DNA of 64,000 bases, taken from the NCBI RefSeq assembly GCF_003315035.1, contig NZ_QNRE01000012.1, forward strand, positions 62,001 through 126,000, read 5' to 3'. Within the stretch, counting starts at the first letter, position 1. Each line of letters starts with the position of its first letter. Made by a program: the position numbers and the translations under genes. Below are positions 34,323 through 42,036 of this stretch, in pieces. Below the pieces are notes generated by a model, which saw only the letters and a list, made by a program, of their open reading frames with translations, was not told the DNA's origin and did not search any database. The stretch comes from Nocardia puris. Lineage in GTDB: Bacteria; Actinomycetota; Actinomycetes; Mycobacteriales; Mycobacteriaceae.

Positions 34323-35981
34323 TTATCCGACGGCCGGGCCGAGCAGATCGTCGGCGTCGGTGATGCGGTAGGCGTACCCCTGTTCGGCCAGAAAACGCTG
34401 GCGGTGCGCGGCGTATTCGGCGTCGAGAGTGTCGCGGGCGACCACCGAGTAGAAGTGCGCCTGCCCGCCGTCCTGCTTCGGGCGCAGCAATCGGCCCAGG
34501 CGCTGCGCCTCCTCCTGCCGGGACCCGAACGTGCCCGACACCTGCACCGCCACCGCGGCTTCGGGCAGGTCGATGGAGAAGTTCGCGACCTTGCTCACCA
34601 CCAGCACCCGGATCTCGCCGCGCCGGAACGCGTCGAAAAGTTCTTCGCGCTCTTTGGTTTTCGTCGAACCTTGGATGACGGGCGCGTTCAGAGCCGCGCC
34701 GAGTTCGTCGAGCTGGTCCAGATACGCGCCGATCACCAGCGTCGGCGAATCGGTGTGCCTGGCCAGGATCGACTCCACCACCGCGATTTTCGTGCGCGCG
34801 GTGGAGCACAGCTTGTAGCGCTCCTCCGGTTCGGCGGTGGCGTAGGACATGCGCTCGGCGTCGGTGAGGGTGACGCGCACCTCCACGCAGTCGGCGGGCG
34901 CGATCCAGCCCTGCGCCTCGATGTCCTTCCACGGCGCGTCGTAGCGCTTGGGGCCGATGAGGGAGAACACGTCGCCCTCGCGGCCGTCCTCGCGCACCAG
35001 CGTCGCGGTGAGGCCGAGCCTGCGGCGGGACTGGAGATCGGCCGTCATGCGGAACACCGGCGCGGGCAGCAGGTGCACCTCGTCGTAGATGACCAGGCCC
35101 CAGTCGCGGCTGTCGAACAACTCCAGATGCTTGTACTCGCCCTTCGTGCGGCGGGTGATCACCTGGTAGGTGGCGATGGTGACCGGGCGGATCTCCTTGC
35201 GCTCGCCGGAGTACTCGCCGATCTCGTCCTCGGTGAGCGAGGTGCGGGCCAGCAACTCGCGCCGCCACTGCCTGCCCGCGACCGTGTTCGTCACCAGGAT
35301 CAGCGTGGTCGCCTTCGCCTTCGCCATCGCGGCCGCGCCCACCATCGTCTTGCCCGCGCCGCACGGCAGCACCACCACGCCGGAGCCACCCGCCCAGAAC
35401 GAGTCGGCCGCCATCTCCTGGTAGTCGCGCAGATGCCACTGGCCGCCGGTGTAGTCCAGCTCGATCGGATGCGCCTCGCCGTCGACGTACCCCGCGAGAT
35501 CCTCGGCGGGCCAGCCGATCTTGAGCAGCATCTGTTTCACCCGGCCGCGCTCGGAGGCGTGCACGATCACCGTGTCGTCATCGATGCGCGCGCCGAGCAT
35601 GGGCGCGATCTTCTTGTGCCGCAACACTTCTTCCAGCACCGCGCGGTCCAGACTCACCAGCGTGAGGCCGTGCGCCGGATGCTTCACCAGCTGGAGCCTG
35701 CCGTAGCGGGCCATGGTGTCCACGATGTCGACCAGCAGCGGCTGCGGCACCGCGTAGCGGGAGAAGCTCACCAGCGCGTCCACCACCTGCTCGGCGTCGT
35801 GCCCGGCGGCGCGCGCGTTCCACAGCGCCAGCGGCGTCACCCGGTAGGTGTGCACGTGCTCGGGTGCGCGCTCCAACTCCGCGAACGGCGCGATGGCCTG
35901 GCGGGCGGCGTCGGCCAGCTCGTGGTCGACCTCCAGCAGCAGCGTCTTGTCGCTCTGCACGATCAGCGGACCGTCGGTCAC
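34323..35981 (-). CDS. XPB/Ercc3-type DNA helicase
   Basis: 552-residue 3'-5' DNA helicase of superfamily 2, the bacterial homologue of XPB (Rv0861c Ercc3). An N-terminal helicase-associated domain (to about 170) precedes motif I CGAGKT (207-212), motif II DEVH (300-303), and the RecA-2 domain with VIQGSTKTKERE and motif VI EAQRLGRLLRPK. The C-terminus ends in the usual ThM-like region. GTG 35981 follows AGGAGG by five bases; the longer open frame upstream runs into a repeat and is not coding. It acts in nucleotide-excision-type repair or unwinding. The 5' end abuts the hairpin repeat. Confidence 0.93.
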   Translation of the reverse strand: MTDGPLIVQSDKTLLLEVDHELADAARQAIAPFAELERAPEHVHTYRVTPLALWNARAAGHDAEQVVDALVSFSRYAVPQPLLVDIVDTMARYGRLQLVKHPAHGLTLVSLDRAVLEEVLRHKKIAPMLGARIDDDTVIVHASERGRVKQMLLKIGWPAEDLAGYVDGEAHPIELDYTGGQWHLRDYQEMAADSFWAGGSGVVVLPCGAGKTMVGAAAMAKAKATTLILVTNTVAGRQWRRELLARTSLTEDEIGEYSGERKEIRPVTIATYQVITRRTKGEYKHLELFDSRDWGLVIYDEVHLLPAPVFRMTADLQSRRRLGLTATLVREDGREGDVFSLIGPKRYDAPWKDIEAQGWIAPADCVEVRVTLTDAERMSYATAEPEERYKLCSTARTKIAVVESILARHTDSPTLVIGAYLDQLDELGAALNAPVIQGSTKTKEREELFDAFRRGEIRVLVVSKVANFSIDLPEAAVAVQVSGTFGSRQEEAQRLGRLLRPKQDGGQAHFYSVVARDTLDAEYAAHRQRFLAEQGYAYRITDADDLLGPAVG

Positions 35982-35990
35982 CTGGCCTCC

Positions 35991-36158
35991 TGTGTTGGTT
36001 GGCGCGCTGGTGCGCGCGTGTTCGCGGCCCTTCATGTCTCGCAACTCAGCGCTCGAGACGCGCGCTGCGCGCATGCGCTACGAGCGCTGAGTTGCGAGAC
36101 GGCCGCGAACGGTCGGTCGTCGGGCTCCCTCCCCGACGTGGCTGGGAGGGTGGGGTGT
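35991..36158 (+). repeat. Hairpin-bearing intergenic repeat, copy 1
   Basis: 168 bp that recur at 50763-50930 in inverted orientation. The core is a pair of 19-base perfectly complementary arms, GTCTCGCAACTCAGCGCTC and its complement, around a variable GC-rich loop. Outer TTCGCGGCC/GGCCGCGAA arms flank it, and a conserved tail GGTCGGTCGTCGGGCTCCC follows. It lies directly before the XPB helicase gene. Confidence 0.85.
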
Positions 36159-36510
36159 GTCGGGTTCCCGGCTGGTGTTGTGGGGGCCGGGAGCAGGGTT
36201 ACCCGCTTCGGAGCCATTGTTCCCGACGGTACCGACATCGCGCAGGGAGCCGGGATGTGGTCGTCGGGGCTCGGATGTACAGCGTTCGGTGGGGCGGAAT
36301 TGTTCCGAGCGGGACTGTCGGCGGATAACACAGGCCGTGGTGTGACAGGCACGACTCCGGGAGCGCCCGGCCGAAGGTCGCTGTCGCCCTCCAGTCCTGA
36401 CGTCTGTCGGGCCGCAGGCGGATCGGCCGGGCCGGGGTGCGGACCGCGGCAGGCCAGCGACCTCGAACTGGCCCGAGACAACCGCCGGTGCGCCCGGGGA
36501 GGATCGACGG
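36159..36510. other. Non-coding stretch before the LysE gene
   Basis: 352 bp. Open frames here have no ribosome sites and improbable composition. No tRNA, clear promoter pair or strong hairpin was seen beyond the repeat that precedes it. Confidence 0.5.
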
Positions 36511-37155
36511 ATGATCGAGACGACTGCGGTGCTGGGGGTTGCGGCGGCGGCGCTGGGGATGGTGCTCACCCCGGGGCCGAACATGATGTATCTGGTGTCG
36601 CGCACGGTGTCGCAGGGGCGGCGGGCCGGGCTGGTCTCCTTGGCGGGGGTGGCGGCCGGGTTCGGGGTGTATCTGGCGGCGGCGACGGCCGGGATCGTGG
36701 CGGTGTTCGCGGTGGTGCCGGGGCTGTACCTGGCGGTGAAGCTCCTCGGCGCGGCCTATCTGCTGTGGCTGGCGTGGCAGGCGGTGCGGCCCGGGGGCGG
36801 GTCGGTGTTCGCGCCCTCGGAGCTGCCCGCCGATCCGGCGCGGCGGCTGTTCACCATGGGCCTGCTCACCAATCTGCTCAACCCGAAGATCGCGATCATG
36901 TACCTCGCGCTCATCCCCCAGTTCGTCACGCCCGAGCACGGCGCGGTCTGGTTGCAGAGCCTCTACCTCGGCGCGGTCCAGATCACCGTGGCTCTCACCG
37001 TGAACGGCCTGATCATCCTGGCCGCCGGCGCCATCGCCGCCTTCCTCGCCACCCGCCCCCTCTGGCTGCGCACCCAGCGCTTCGTCACCGGCACCGCCCT
37101 CGGCGCCATCGCCCTCACCGTCGCGACCGACCGCACCAGGCCCGTCCCGGCGTAA
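36511..37155 (+). CDS. LysE/RhtB-family exporter B
   Basis: 214 residues, six hydrophobic segments, with LTPGPNMMYLVSRTVSQGRRAG (residues 19-40) and LTNLLNPKIAIMYLALIPQF (near 120-140), the two family signatures. The substrate is unknown. GAGGATC lies before ATG 36511. It differs from the other LysE-type gene in its N-terminal signature (GPNMMY versus GPGVLF), so the two are not a recent duplication. Confidence 0.88.
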   Translation: MIETTAVLGVAAAALGMVLTPGPNMMYLVSRTVSQGRRAGLVSLAGVAAGFGVYLAAATAGIVAVFAVVPGLYLAVKLLGAAYLLWLAWQAVRPGGGSVFAPSELPADPARRLFTMGLLTNLLNPKIAIMYLALIPQFVTPEHGAVWLQSLYLGAVQITVALTVNGLIILAAGAIAAFLATRPLWLRTQRFVTGTALGAIALTVATDRTRPVPA

Positions 37156-37306
37156 TTCCACTACGCCCGAGCGACTGCATCCGGATGCGGCACCTACTCA
37201 GGCACTCGACCGAATACCAGCCCTCGCGGCGACACTTCGCGGTCGGCGTGCGCCGTGGCTTGTCACCGCGTGGGACGCTGCTGGCAGGACGGTGAAGGGA
37301 GTGGGC

Positions 37307-37975
37307 GTGACGCAGGTGCTGGCGCAGTGGCAGTCCGCCGTGGATTTCGCGCAGCGCGGTGGGGAGTTGCTGGGGGTGGTGTCGTTCGCGGCGTCGGGGG
37401 CGCTGCTGGCGGTGCGCAAGAATCTCGACATCTTCGGGATGGCGGTGCTGGCGTGCGGGTGCGCGCTCGGCGGCGGTGTGATCCGGGATCTGTTGATCGG
37501 GCGGACGCCGCCTGCCGCGTTCACCGACCTCACCTACCTGTGCGCGGCGGCGCTGACCGCCTTCGCCATCTTCTTCCGGCACCCTTCGCACCGCCTGACG
37601 CGCAGCGGGCTGGAGATCTTCGACGCCATCGGCCTCGGCCTGTTCTGCGTCACCGGCACCGCCATCGCCTACGCGCACGGCACCGGCGCGCCCACGGCCG
37701 CCCTGCTGGGCATGGTCACCGCGATCGGCGGCGGCGTCATCCGCGACGTGCTCGCCGGCGAAGTGCCCGCCGTCCTGCGCCCCGACCAGGAGCTCTACGC
37801 CGTCCCCGCCCTCTTCGGCGCCGCCGCCACCGCCACCCTGTTGCACTTCGGCGCCTACCGCGCCTGGTCCGGCTTGCTCGCCGCCGCCGGTGCCATCACC
37901 TTCCGCCTCCTCGCCCGCCGCTACAACTGGCGCGCCCCCCAACCCCGCCACCGCCCCGACCCCCAGCCGGACTGA
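37307..37975 (+). CDS. TRIC/UPF0126 channel-like membrane protein
   Basis: 222 residues with seven hydrophobic helices in two pseudo-repeats, each holding the family motif GGGVIRD (near residues 58 and 144). The segment SGALLAVRKNLDIFG is also typical. The family (UPF0126/YicG) is structurally related to trimeric intracellular cation channels. Starts at GTG 37292, 37301 and 37307 are all in frame; 37307 is preferred because GAAGGGA precedes it at proper spacing. The last 15 residues are Arg/Pro-rich. Confidence 0.88.
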   Translation: MTQVLAQWQSAVDFAQRGGELLGVVSFAASGALLAVRKNLDIFGMAVLACGCALGGGVIRDLLIGRTPPAAFTDLTYLCAAALTAFAIFFRHPSHRLTRSGLEIFDAIGLGLFCVTGTAIAYAHGTGAPTAALLGMVTAIGGGVIRDVLAGEVPAVLRPDQELYAVPALFGAAATATLLHFGAYRAWSGLLAAAGAITFRLLARRYNWRAPQPRHRPDPQPD

Positions 37976-38131
37976 GACGACCGCCCGCACACCGCAGACG
38001 CCTGAATCTCGCAGCGGCACCGACCTACCGGCGACGTCTCAGCGCCAACTCCGGAAACTCATCACACCATCCCTTCCGTCGACATTGCCTCGAGGTCGGC
38101 CAGGCCGCTATCGTCGAGGGAGGTCCGGGGG

Positions 38132-38269
38132 GTGAAAGAAGTCGGTATGCCCCGGGAAGGGGCAGAGGCTATCGACGAGGAACTACACCTTGAATCCGTT
38201 TCCGCGGCAGCAGCGGAAATCGTCACATCAACTCTCCGTGGATCTGAAATAGATTCGATCACCGCATAA
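38132..38269 (+). CDS. Candidate 45-residue small protein heading the type VII island
   Basis: Not found by length-based calling. The GTG at 38132 is seven bases after GGAGG, an excellent ribosome site. The 45-codon frame is acidic (GAEAIDEELHLESVSAAAAE) and ends 37 bp before the EspC-like gene. It shares the lower G+C of the following genes. No family is recognised. It could be a small partner of the secreted proteins or a regulator. Confidence 0.5.
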   Translation: MKEVGMPREGAEAIDEELHLESVSAAAAEIVTSTLRGSEIDSITA

Positions 38270-38305
38270 GCACAACAACCGACCAAGCAGGGGCGAAACG
38301 ATAGC

Positions 38306-38626
38306 ATGGCACAGGAATTCAAGGTAGATCCCGACGACATTGAAACAGCAGCGCGTGAGCTGTGGAAGATCGCCGAAGACAACACCCGAGCAGTCCGATA
38401 TGCCCAAGAATGGCTTGATGTCCAGAGCAGTGGAGGCATCCTCCTCTCGCCGGTACTCGATCAACTGCAGGATGCCTGCAACCAGCTGAAATCAAACTAT
38501 GAGCGACTCGGCAGCGTTACCCATTCTTCATCCACGGAGCTGAATAATGCCGGGAAACTCTACCGCACACAGGATTCAAAAACATCCAAGACCATGGACT
38601 CCTACTATGAGGAGCTCGGGAAGTGA
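38306..38626 (+). CDS. EspC/WXG100-type type VII secretion substrate
   Basis: 106 residues, all helical. The start FKVDPDDIETAARELWKIAED resembles the EspC/DUF2580 family of ESX-secreted proteins. Near the C-terminus YRTQD fits the type VII export signal YxxxD/E, after a helix break. It is predicted to pair with a partner and be exported by an ESX machine, which is not encoded in this window. Its stop overlaps the next start by four bases. Codon use is unlike the surrounding genes, with many A/T-ending codons. The mechanism is inferred. Confidence 0.75.
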   Translation: MAQEFKVDPDDIETAARELWKIAEDNTRAVRYAQEWLDVQSSGGILLSPVLDQLQDACNQLKSNYERLGSVTHSSSTELNNAGKLYRTQDSKTSKTMDSYYEELGK

Positions 38627-39375
38627 CGAGTGATCCGATCGACAAGCTTGCTACACCCGATATATCGGACCCCATTCACGACTATGTCGAATTGATAATC
38701 AGCGGAAACGGGCTCAGTCTCACATACCACCTGAACAACCTGATCGCGATGGCCACATCGCCATTCGTGTCGGGCGGTGGCTTCAATACAATCAGTACGA
38801 TAACCAACAATTTTTCCGGAGACTGGTCCACCCTCCAGAAATCCGCCGATGCAATACACAACCTGACCGAGTACAACCGCGCGTATCGCGAGTCGATCGA
38901 TGCCGCTATGCTCAACGTCGAGAAATCATGGCAGGGCAACGCAGCCGAGAGCGCGCGCTCCTATTTCTCCGCGTTGACTACTGCCATCGACAACCAAATC
39001 GATCCTATGACGAAGGTAGCCGACGAGATCAAGGCCTACGCGCTTGCAGCTTACGGCATGGCGAACGGCATAGCTGATGCCGTCCAAACTCTCGGCGACT
39101 GCGCTCTTCAATGGCTTTTGACACAGATCGCAGCGGCGAAGGCTGCCGCGACCGGCGTAGGCGCCGGAATAGCCGCCGGATTGCAGGCCATCGCAGCAGG
39201 CCTGGTATTGATAATGACGTCGAAGATCGCCAGTATACTCAGCTCGATCGGTCATCTCGTCAACGCCGCCGAGGCTCTCACCGGCGTTATCGCAGCCGGA
39301 GTCAGTGCGGCAACGGAGGCTTCTGAAATTCCAGCACTTCCCGCGTCGTCGTATGATCACCCCGGAGTATCATAG
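38623..39375 (+). CDS. WXG-type protein with a hydrophobic C-terminal half
   Basis: 250 residues. Residues 60-150 form a WXG100-like helical hairpin with the turn motif KSWQGNAAESARSYF near 104. The C-terminal 90 residues alternate Ala/Gly/Ile-rich hydrophobic helices (GVGAGIAAGLQAIAAG, LIMTSKIASILSSIG) that could insert in a membrane. The GTG at 38623 overlaps the upstream stop (GTGA), so it is translated with the EspC-like protein, the usual pairing of type VII substrates. There is no signal peptide. It may be a secreted membrane-acting effector; that is a guess. Confidence 0.72.
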   Translation: MTSDPIDKLATPDISDPIHDYVELIISGNGLSLTYHLNNLIAMATSPFVSGGGFNTISTITNNFSGDWSTLQKSADAIHNLTEYNRAYRESIDAAMLNVEKSWQGNAAESARSYFSALTTAIDNQIDPMTKVADEIKAYALAAYGMANGIADAVQTLGDCALQWLLTQIAAAKAAATGVGAGIAAGLQAIAAGLVLIMTSKIASILSSIGHLVNAAEALTGVIAAGVSAATEASEIPALPASSYDHPGVS

Positions 39376-39944
39376 TGAACCCCGACCACGAGCCGATGCT
39401 CGATCTGGCGAATGGCGATATCGGCATGTCACGCCACCTTTCCAAGGTTCTGAAGATTATAGCCGACGACATCTCGGACAAAGACCTTCAGAATCAGATC
39501 AACGAAGTCGCAAACGGCCGACAAAGCCTGCGAGAGTTCGCCCGAGGCGAAGCAATGATGCGACTGAGTGATGCCTATGAACCGGCCATTCGCGAGAACG
39601 CGGCAAACAAGACACGCGAGGAAATAGAACAACTGGCCGAATTGGGCGAGGATATACTTGCGCGCTATCGAGCCGACCGTTTCGATAGCGACAACAATTC
39701 GACTATTGCCGCCGGACAAGACATCGAGACGGACTCGAAAACCAAGAGAGAAGTTCCGGATGCGGCGTCCGACGCATCAACGATTTCCATAGGAGGGGAT
39801 TCACTTGCGAGTGAGCCTTTCAAGCCGCAGAACACCATCCCCGGTGCCCGCAGACCTGATCGGGAACGAATTGTAGTTCCAGAAGAGCCGGACGACGACG
39901 ATCGCTACTTTCAAGACCGGCGCGCAAGAGGTTGGCTGGAATAA
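39375..39944 (+). CDS. Charged helical protein of the type VII island
   Basis: 189 residues. Residues 1-100 are helical and charged (HLSKVLKIIADDISDKDLQNQI, REEIEQLAELGEDILARYRADRF). From 105 to the end the chain is polar and probably disordered, closing with an acidic EEPDDDD patch and RRARGWLE. There is no family match from memory and no signal. The GTG at 39375 shares one base with the previous stop, so the gene belongs to the same operon. A chaperone or immunity role is possible but unsupported. Confidence 0.68.
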   Translation: MNPDHEPMLDLANGDIGMSRHLSKVLKIIADDISDKDLQNQINEVANGRQSLREFARGEAMMRLSDAYEPAIRENAANKTREEIEQLAELGEDILARYRADRFDSDNNSTIAAGQDIETDSKTKREVPDAASDASTISIGGDSLASEPFKPQNTIPGARRPDRERIVVPEEPDDDDRYFQDRRARGWLE

Positions 39945-39945
39945 A

Positions 39946-40632
39946 ATGGATGAGAAGCATCTCTATCCGCCGATGACCTACCAGCGGCCTTGGACCGCCG
40001 AGGGCGACGCCACCGTGCAATTGCGCCGCTGCCGCGAACCGCTTTCGTCCACCACCCTGCTGTATCACAATGGGCCGCCGCGAAGTGTGGAGCCGCTCGA
40101 GCTGGAGATCGCCGAGGAGCTTCCGGACATCTGTAGCAATCATGGGCGGCCTGCGATATCACGCACGCCGATCCGAGTGTTGTTCTATGACACCAAGCAA
40201 CATCCCAGATTTCATCGCCCCTCGGGGATCGAACCGTCCCGAATATCACCCGTGTCGACCATCGTCGTGGGGAAGTGGCCGGTTTGTGAGCGTTGCCGGC
40301 AATCCGGTCGGTCGCACCGCCTAGTCGCCAATCTTCTTCTGGGTGTGATGGCAGCGAATCTGATCGCCTTGACGATCGTGATCGTCCTGGGGTGGTCCGG
40401 AATCGTGCTCGGCACTGTGATCCGGCCATTGCTGTTGGCATTTTTCCCCGGCACGGTTCCCATTGGCTTGTGCGTGTGGATGTGGCTTGTCAAGAGAAGT
40501 TCCGAGCCGGTGACAATCCGGCCGATCTACGATGAACGATTCGCTTTCGTACAGGCTCATCCGAATTTCCGCGCGGGGCTCGATGCCCAGCGCGGCGTCG
40601 CGACTCCAAAGGGTCCGGATGCGCGCGGTTAG
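39946..40632 (+). CDS. Membrane protein closing the type VII island
   Basis: 228 residues. The N-terminal 125 are cytoplasmic and contain a CSNHGRP and a CERCRQSGR motif (near residues 63 and 113) that could bind zinc. Two hydrophobic helices follow (about 128-150 and 155-182), then a cytoplasmic tail. No family is recognised. The ATG at 39946 is one base after the upstream stop, so it is translated with it. Codon use becomes more GC-rich toward the 3' end, suggesting the boundary of the imported segment lies near 40.6 kb. Confidence 0.68.
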   Translation: MDEKHLYPPMTYQRPWTAEGDATVQLRRCREPLSSTTLLYHNGPPRSVEPLELEIAEELPDICSNHGRPAISRTPIRVLFYDTKQHPRFHRPSGIEPSRISPVSTIVVGKWPVCERCRQSGRSHRLVANLLLGVMAANLIALTIVIVLGWSGIVLGTVIRPLLLAFFPGTVPIGLCVWMWLVKRSSEPVTIRPIYDERFAFVQAHPNFRAGLDAQRGVATPKGPDARG

Positions 40633-40668
40633 CGGCGGTCGGGACGGAGAGCCTCGCGACCGTCCCCC

Positions 40669-41079
40669 TCAGTCGAGGATGGCGTAGGCCTCCACTTCCA
40701 CGAGCACGTCCGGTTCGAAGAGGTAGTCGACGCCGATGGCCGACAGGGGTGGGGGGGGTTGGGGGAGGGCGAGTTCGGTGGCGACGCGGTCGATACCTTC
40801 GAGGAAGGCCGGGTACTTGTCCGGCGTCCAGTGGGTGACGTAGAAGCGCAGGCGCACCACGTCGGCGAAGGTCGCGCCGGCGCCGGCGAGGCCGCGCGCG
40901 GTGTTGCGCAACGCCTGGGCGAGTTGCCCGGCGAGGTCGCCGGGCGCGACCGGGTTGCCGTCGGCATCGCGCGCGATCTGTCCCGCGACGTGCACGTGCC
41001 GAGTGCCCGTACTCACCGAAACGTGGTGGTACGGAACGGGAGTGAACATGCCTTCGGGGGTGCTGAGTCGCACTGCCAT
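40669..41079 (-). CDS. RidA/YjgF-family protein
   Basis: 136 residues of the RidA fold. The family deaminates reactive enamine/imine intermediates released by PLP enzymes. VHVAGQIARDADG and the C-terminal PDVLVEVEAYAILD are typical; the Arg that defines true RidA is expected in the latter segment but is replaced by Val-Glu-Ala, so this may be an uncharacterised subgroup (YjgH-like). The ATG at 41079 is chosen at the start of the fold. It is divergent from the HxlR gene, which probably regulates it. Confidence 0.85.
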   Translation of the reverse strand: MAVRLSTPEGMFTPVPYHHVSVSTGTRHVHVAGQIARDADGNPVAPGDLAGQLAQALRNTARGLAGAGATFADVVRLRFYVTHWTPDKYPAFLEGIDRVATELALPQPPPPLSAIGVDYLFEPDVLVEVEAYAILD

Positions 41080-41102
41080 GGGATTTCCCTTCGCCGGAAG
41101 TA

Positions 41103-41125
41103 GGTATCCGAGGTATATCTGGTAC
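41103..41125. promoter_or_regulatory. Three GGTAT-type direct repeats between ridA and hxlR
   Basis: GGTAT at 41103, GGTAT at 41112 and GGTAC at 41121 have an exact 9-base period. They occupy the 76-bp gap between divergent genes and are candidate HxlR contacts. Confidence 0.35.
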
Positions 41126-41155
41126 TCGAAGGGAACTTCAACGAGACTAGGTGTC

Positions 41156-41512
41156 ATGACGGATACCGCGCTCACCGCGCAGCACCGCGAACTGCTGGAC
41201 CAGGTGCTCGACAAGTGGTCGCTGCAGGTGCTCGACGCTCTCTGCGCGCAGCCGCTGCGCTTCAACGAACTCCGCCGCGCGATCCCGCTGGTCACGCAGA
41301 AATCGCTGACCACCGCGCTGCGCCGCCTGGAACGCAACGGCATGGTGGCGCGCGTCGTCACCCATACCAGGCCGGTGGCCGTCGAGTACCGCATCACGGA
41401 GGTCGGCCGGTCGTTGCAGGGCCTCATCGACGCCCTGCTGCACTGGGCCACCGTCACCCTGCCCGACGTCGAGCACGCGCGCGCCCGTTTCGACGCCGAA
41501 CTGCCCGGGTAG
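41156..41512 (+). CDS. HxlR-family winged-helix regulator
   Basis: 118 residues with the HxlR pattern: LLDQVLDKWSLQVLDALC, the recognition helix RFNELRRAIPLVTQKSLTTALRRLE (about residues 37-61), and the wing VAVEYRITEVGRSL. The usual N-terminal Cys sensor is absent; a Cys lies at ALCAQP (about 31). The ATG at 41156 fixes the start. Divergent from the RidA gene, it is likely to control that gene and itself. The signal is unknown. Confidence 0.87.
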   Translation: MTDTALTAQHRELLDQVLDKWSLQVLDALCAQPLRFNELRRAIPLVTQKSLTTALRRLERNGMVARVVTHTRPVAVEYRITEVGRSLQGLIDALLHWATVTLPDVEHARARFDAELPG

Positions 41513-41628
41513 CCACGCCCGGGAAAAATCTCGAGAAAGTTCGCCAGCGGATGTCGAGAACGTCGTGACGGCTCCGTCCCAGTGGTGAGTGACCCACCGG
41601 GGTCACCGAAACCGAAAGGGAGAATCCC

Positions 41629-42036
41629 ATGGCCAAGTACCTGCTCCTCAAGCACTATCGCGGCGCCCCGGCTTCGGTGAACGACGTGCCGATGGACCGC
41701 TGGACGCCCGCCGAGATCGAAGCCCACCTGCAGTACATGAGCGATTTCGCCGATCGCTTGCGCGACACGGGCGAATTCGTCGACAGTCAGGCGCTGTCCG
41801 CGCAGGGCGAGTGGGTTCGCTCCGACGGGGAGGGCAAGCCGCCCGTCACCGACGGCCCGTTCGCCGAGACGAAGGACCTGATCGCGGGCTGGATGATCAT
41901 CGACGTCGACTCGCACGAGCGCGCGATCGAGCTGGCGGGCGAACTGTCGGCGGCCCCCGGCGCGGGCGGGGAACCGATCCACGAATGGCTCGAGGTGCGC
42001 CCGTTCATGTCGACGAAAGCGACCGGCGGCGAATGA
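41629..42036 (+). CDS. YciI/DGPF-domain protein paired with an ECF sigma factor
   Basis: 135 residues. The hallmark TDGPFAETKDLIAGW (near residue 73) defines the DGPF (YCII-related) family. These proteins are regularly encoded beside ECF42 sigma factors, as here: the stop overlaps the sigma start by four bases (ATGA). The start ATG 41629 follows AAAGGGAGA. The biochemical role of the family is not settled. Confidence 0.88.
   Translation: MAKYLLLKHYRGAPASVNDVPMDRWTPAEIEAHLQYMSDFADRLRDTGEFVDSQALSAQGEWVRSDGEGKPPVTDGPFAETKDLIAGWMIIDVDSHERAIELAGELSAAPGAGGEPIHEWLEVRPFMSTKATGGE

Noticed and set aside
33613..35439. 608-codon minus-strand frame spanning the XPB gene
   Set aside because: Only the first 222 codons before 34281 are coding; the rest is antisense-frame reading of the helicase gene.
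36078..36605. 175-codon minus-strand frame before the LysE gene
   Set aside because: No ribosome site, Arg/Pro/Ser-biased translation typical of a false frame, and it runs across the LysE start.
38605..39719. Antisense frames inside the type VII island as a possible toxin-antitoxin overlap
   Set aside because: No start sites with ribosome sequence and no protein-like hydrophobic pattern; the plus-strand chain of overlapping genes explains the region.
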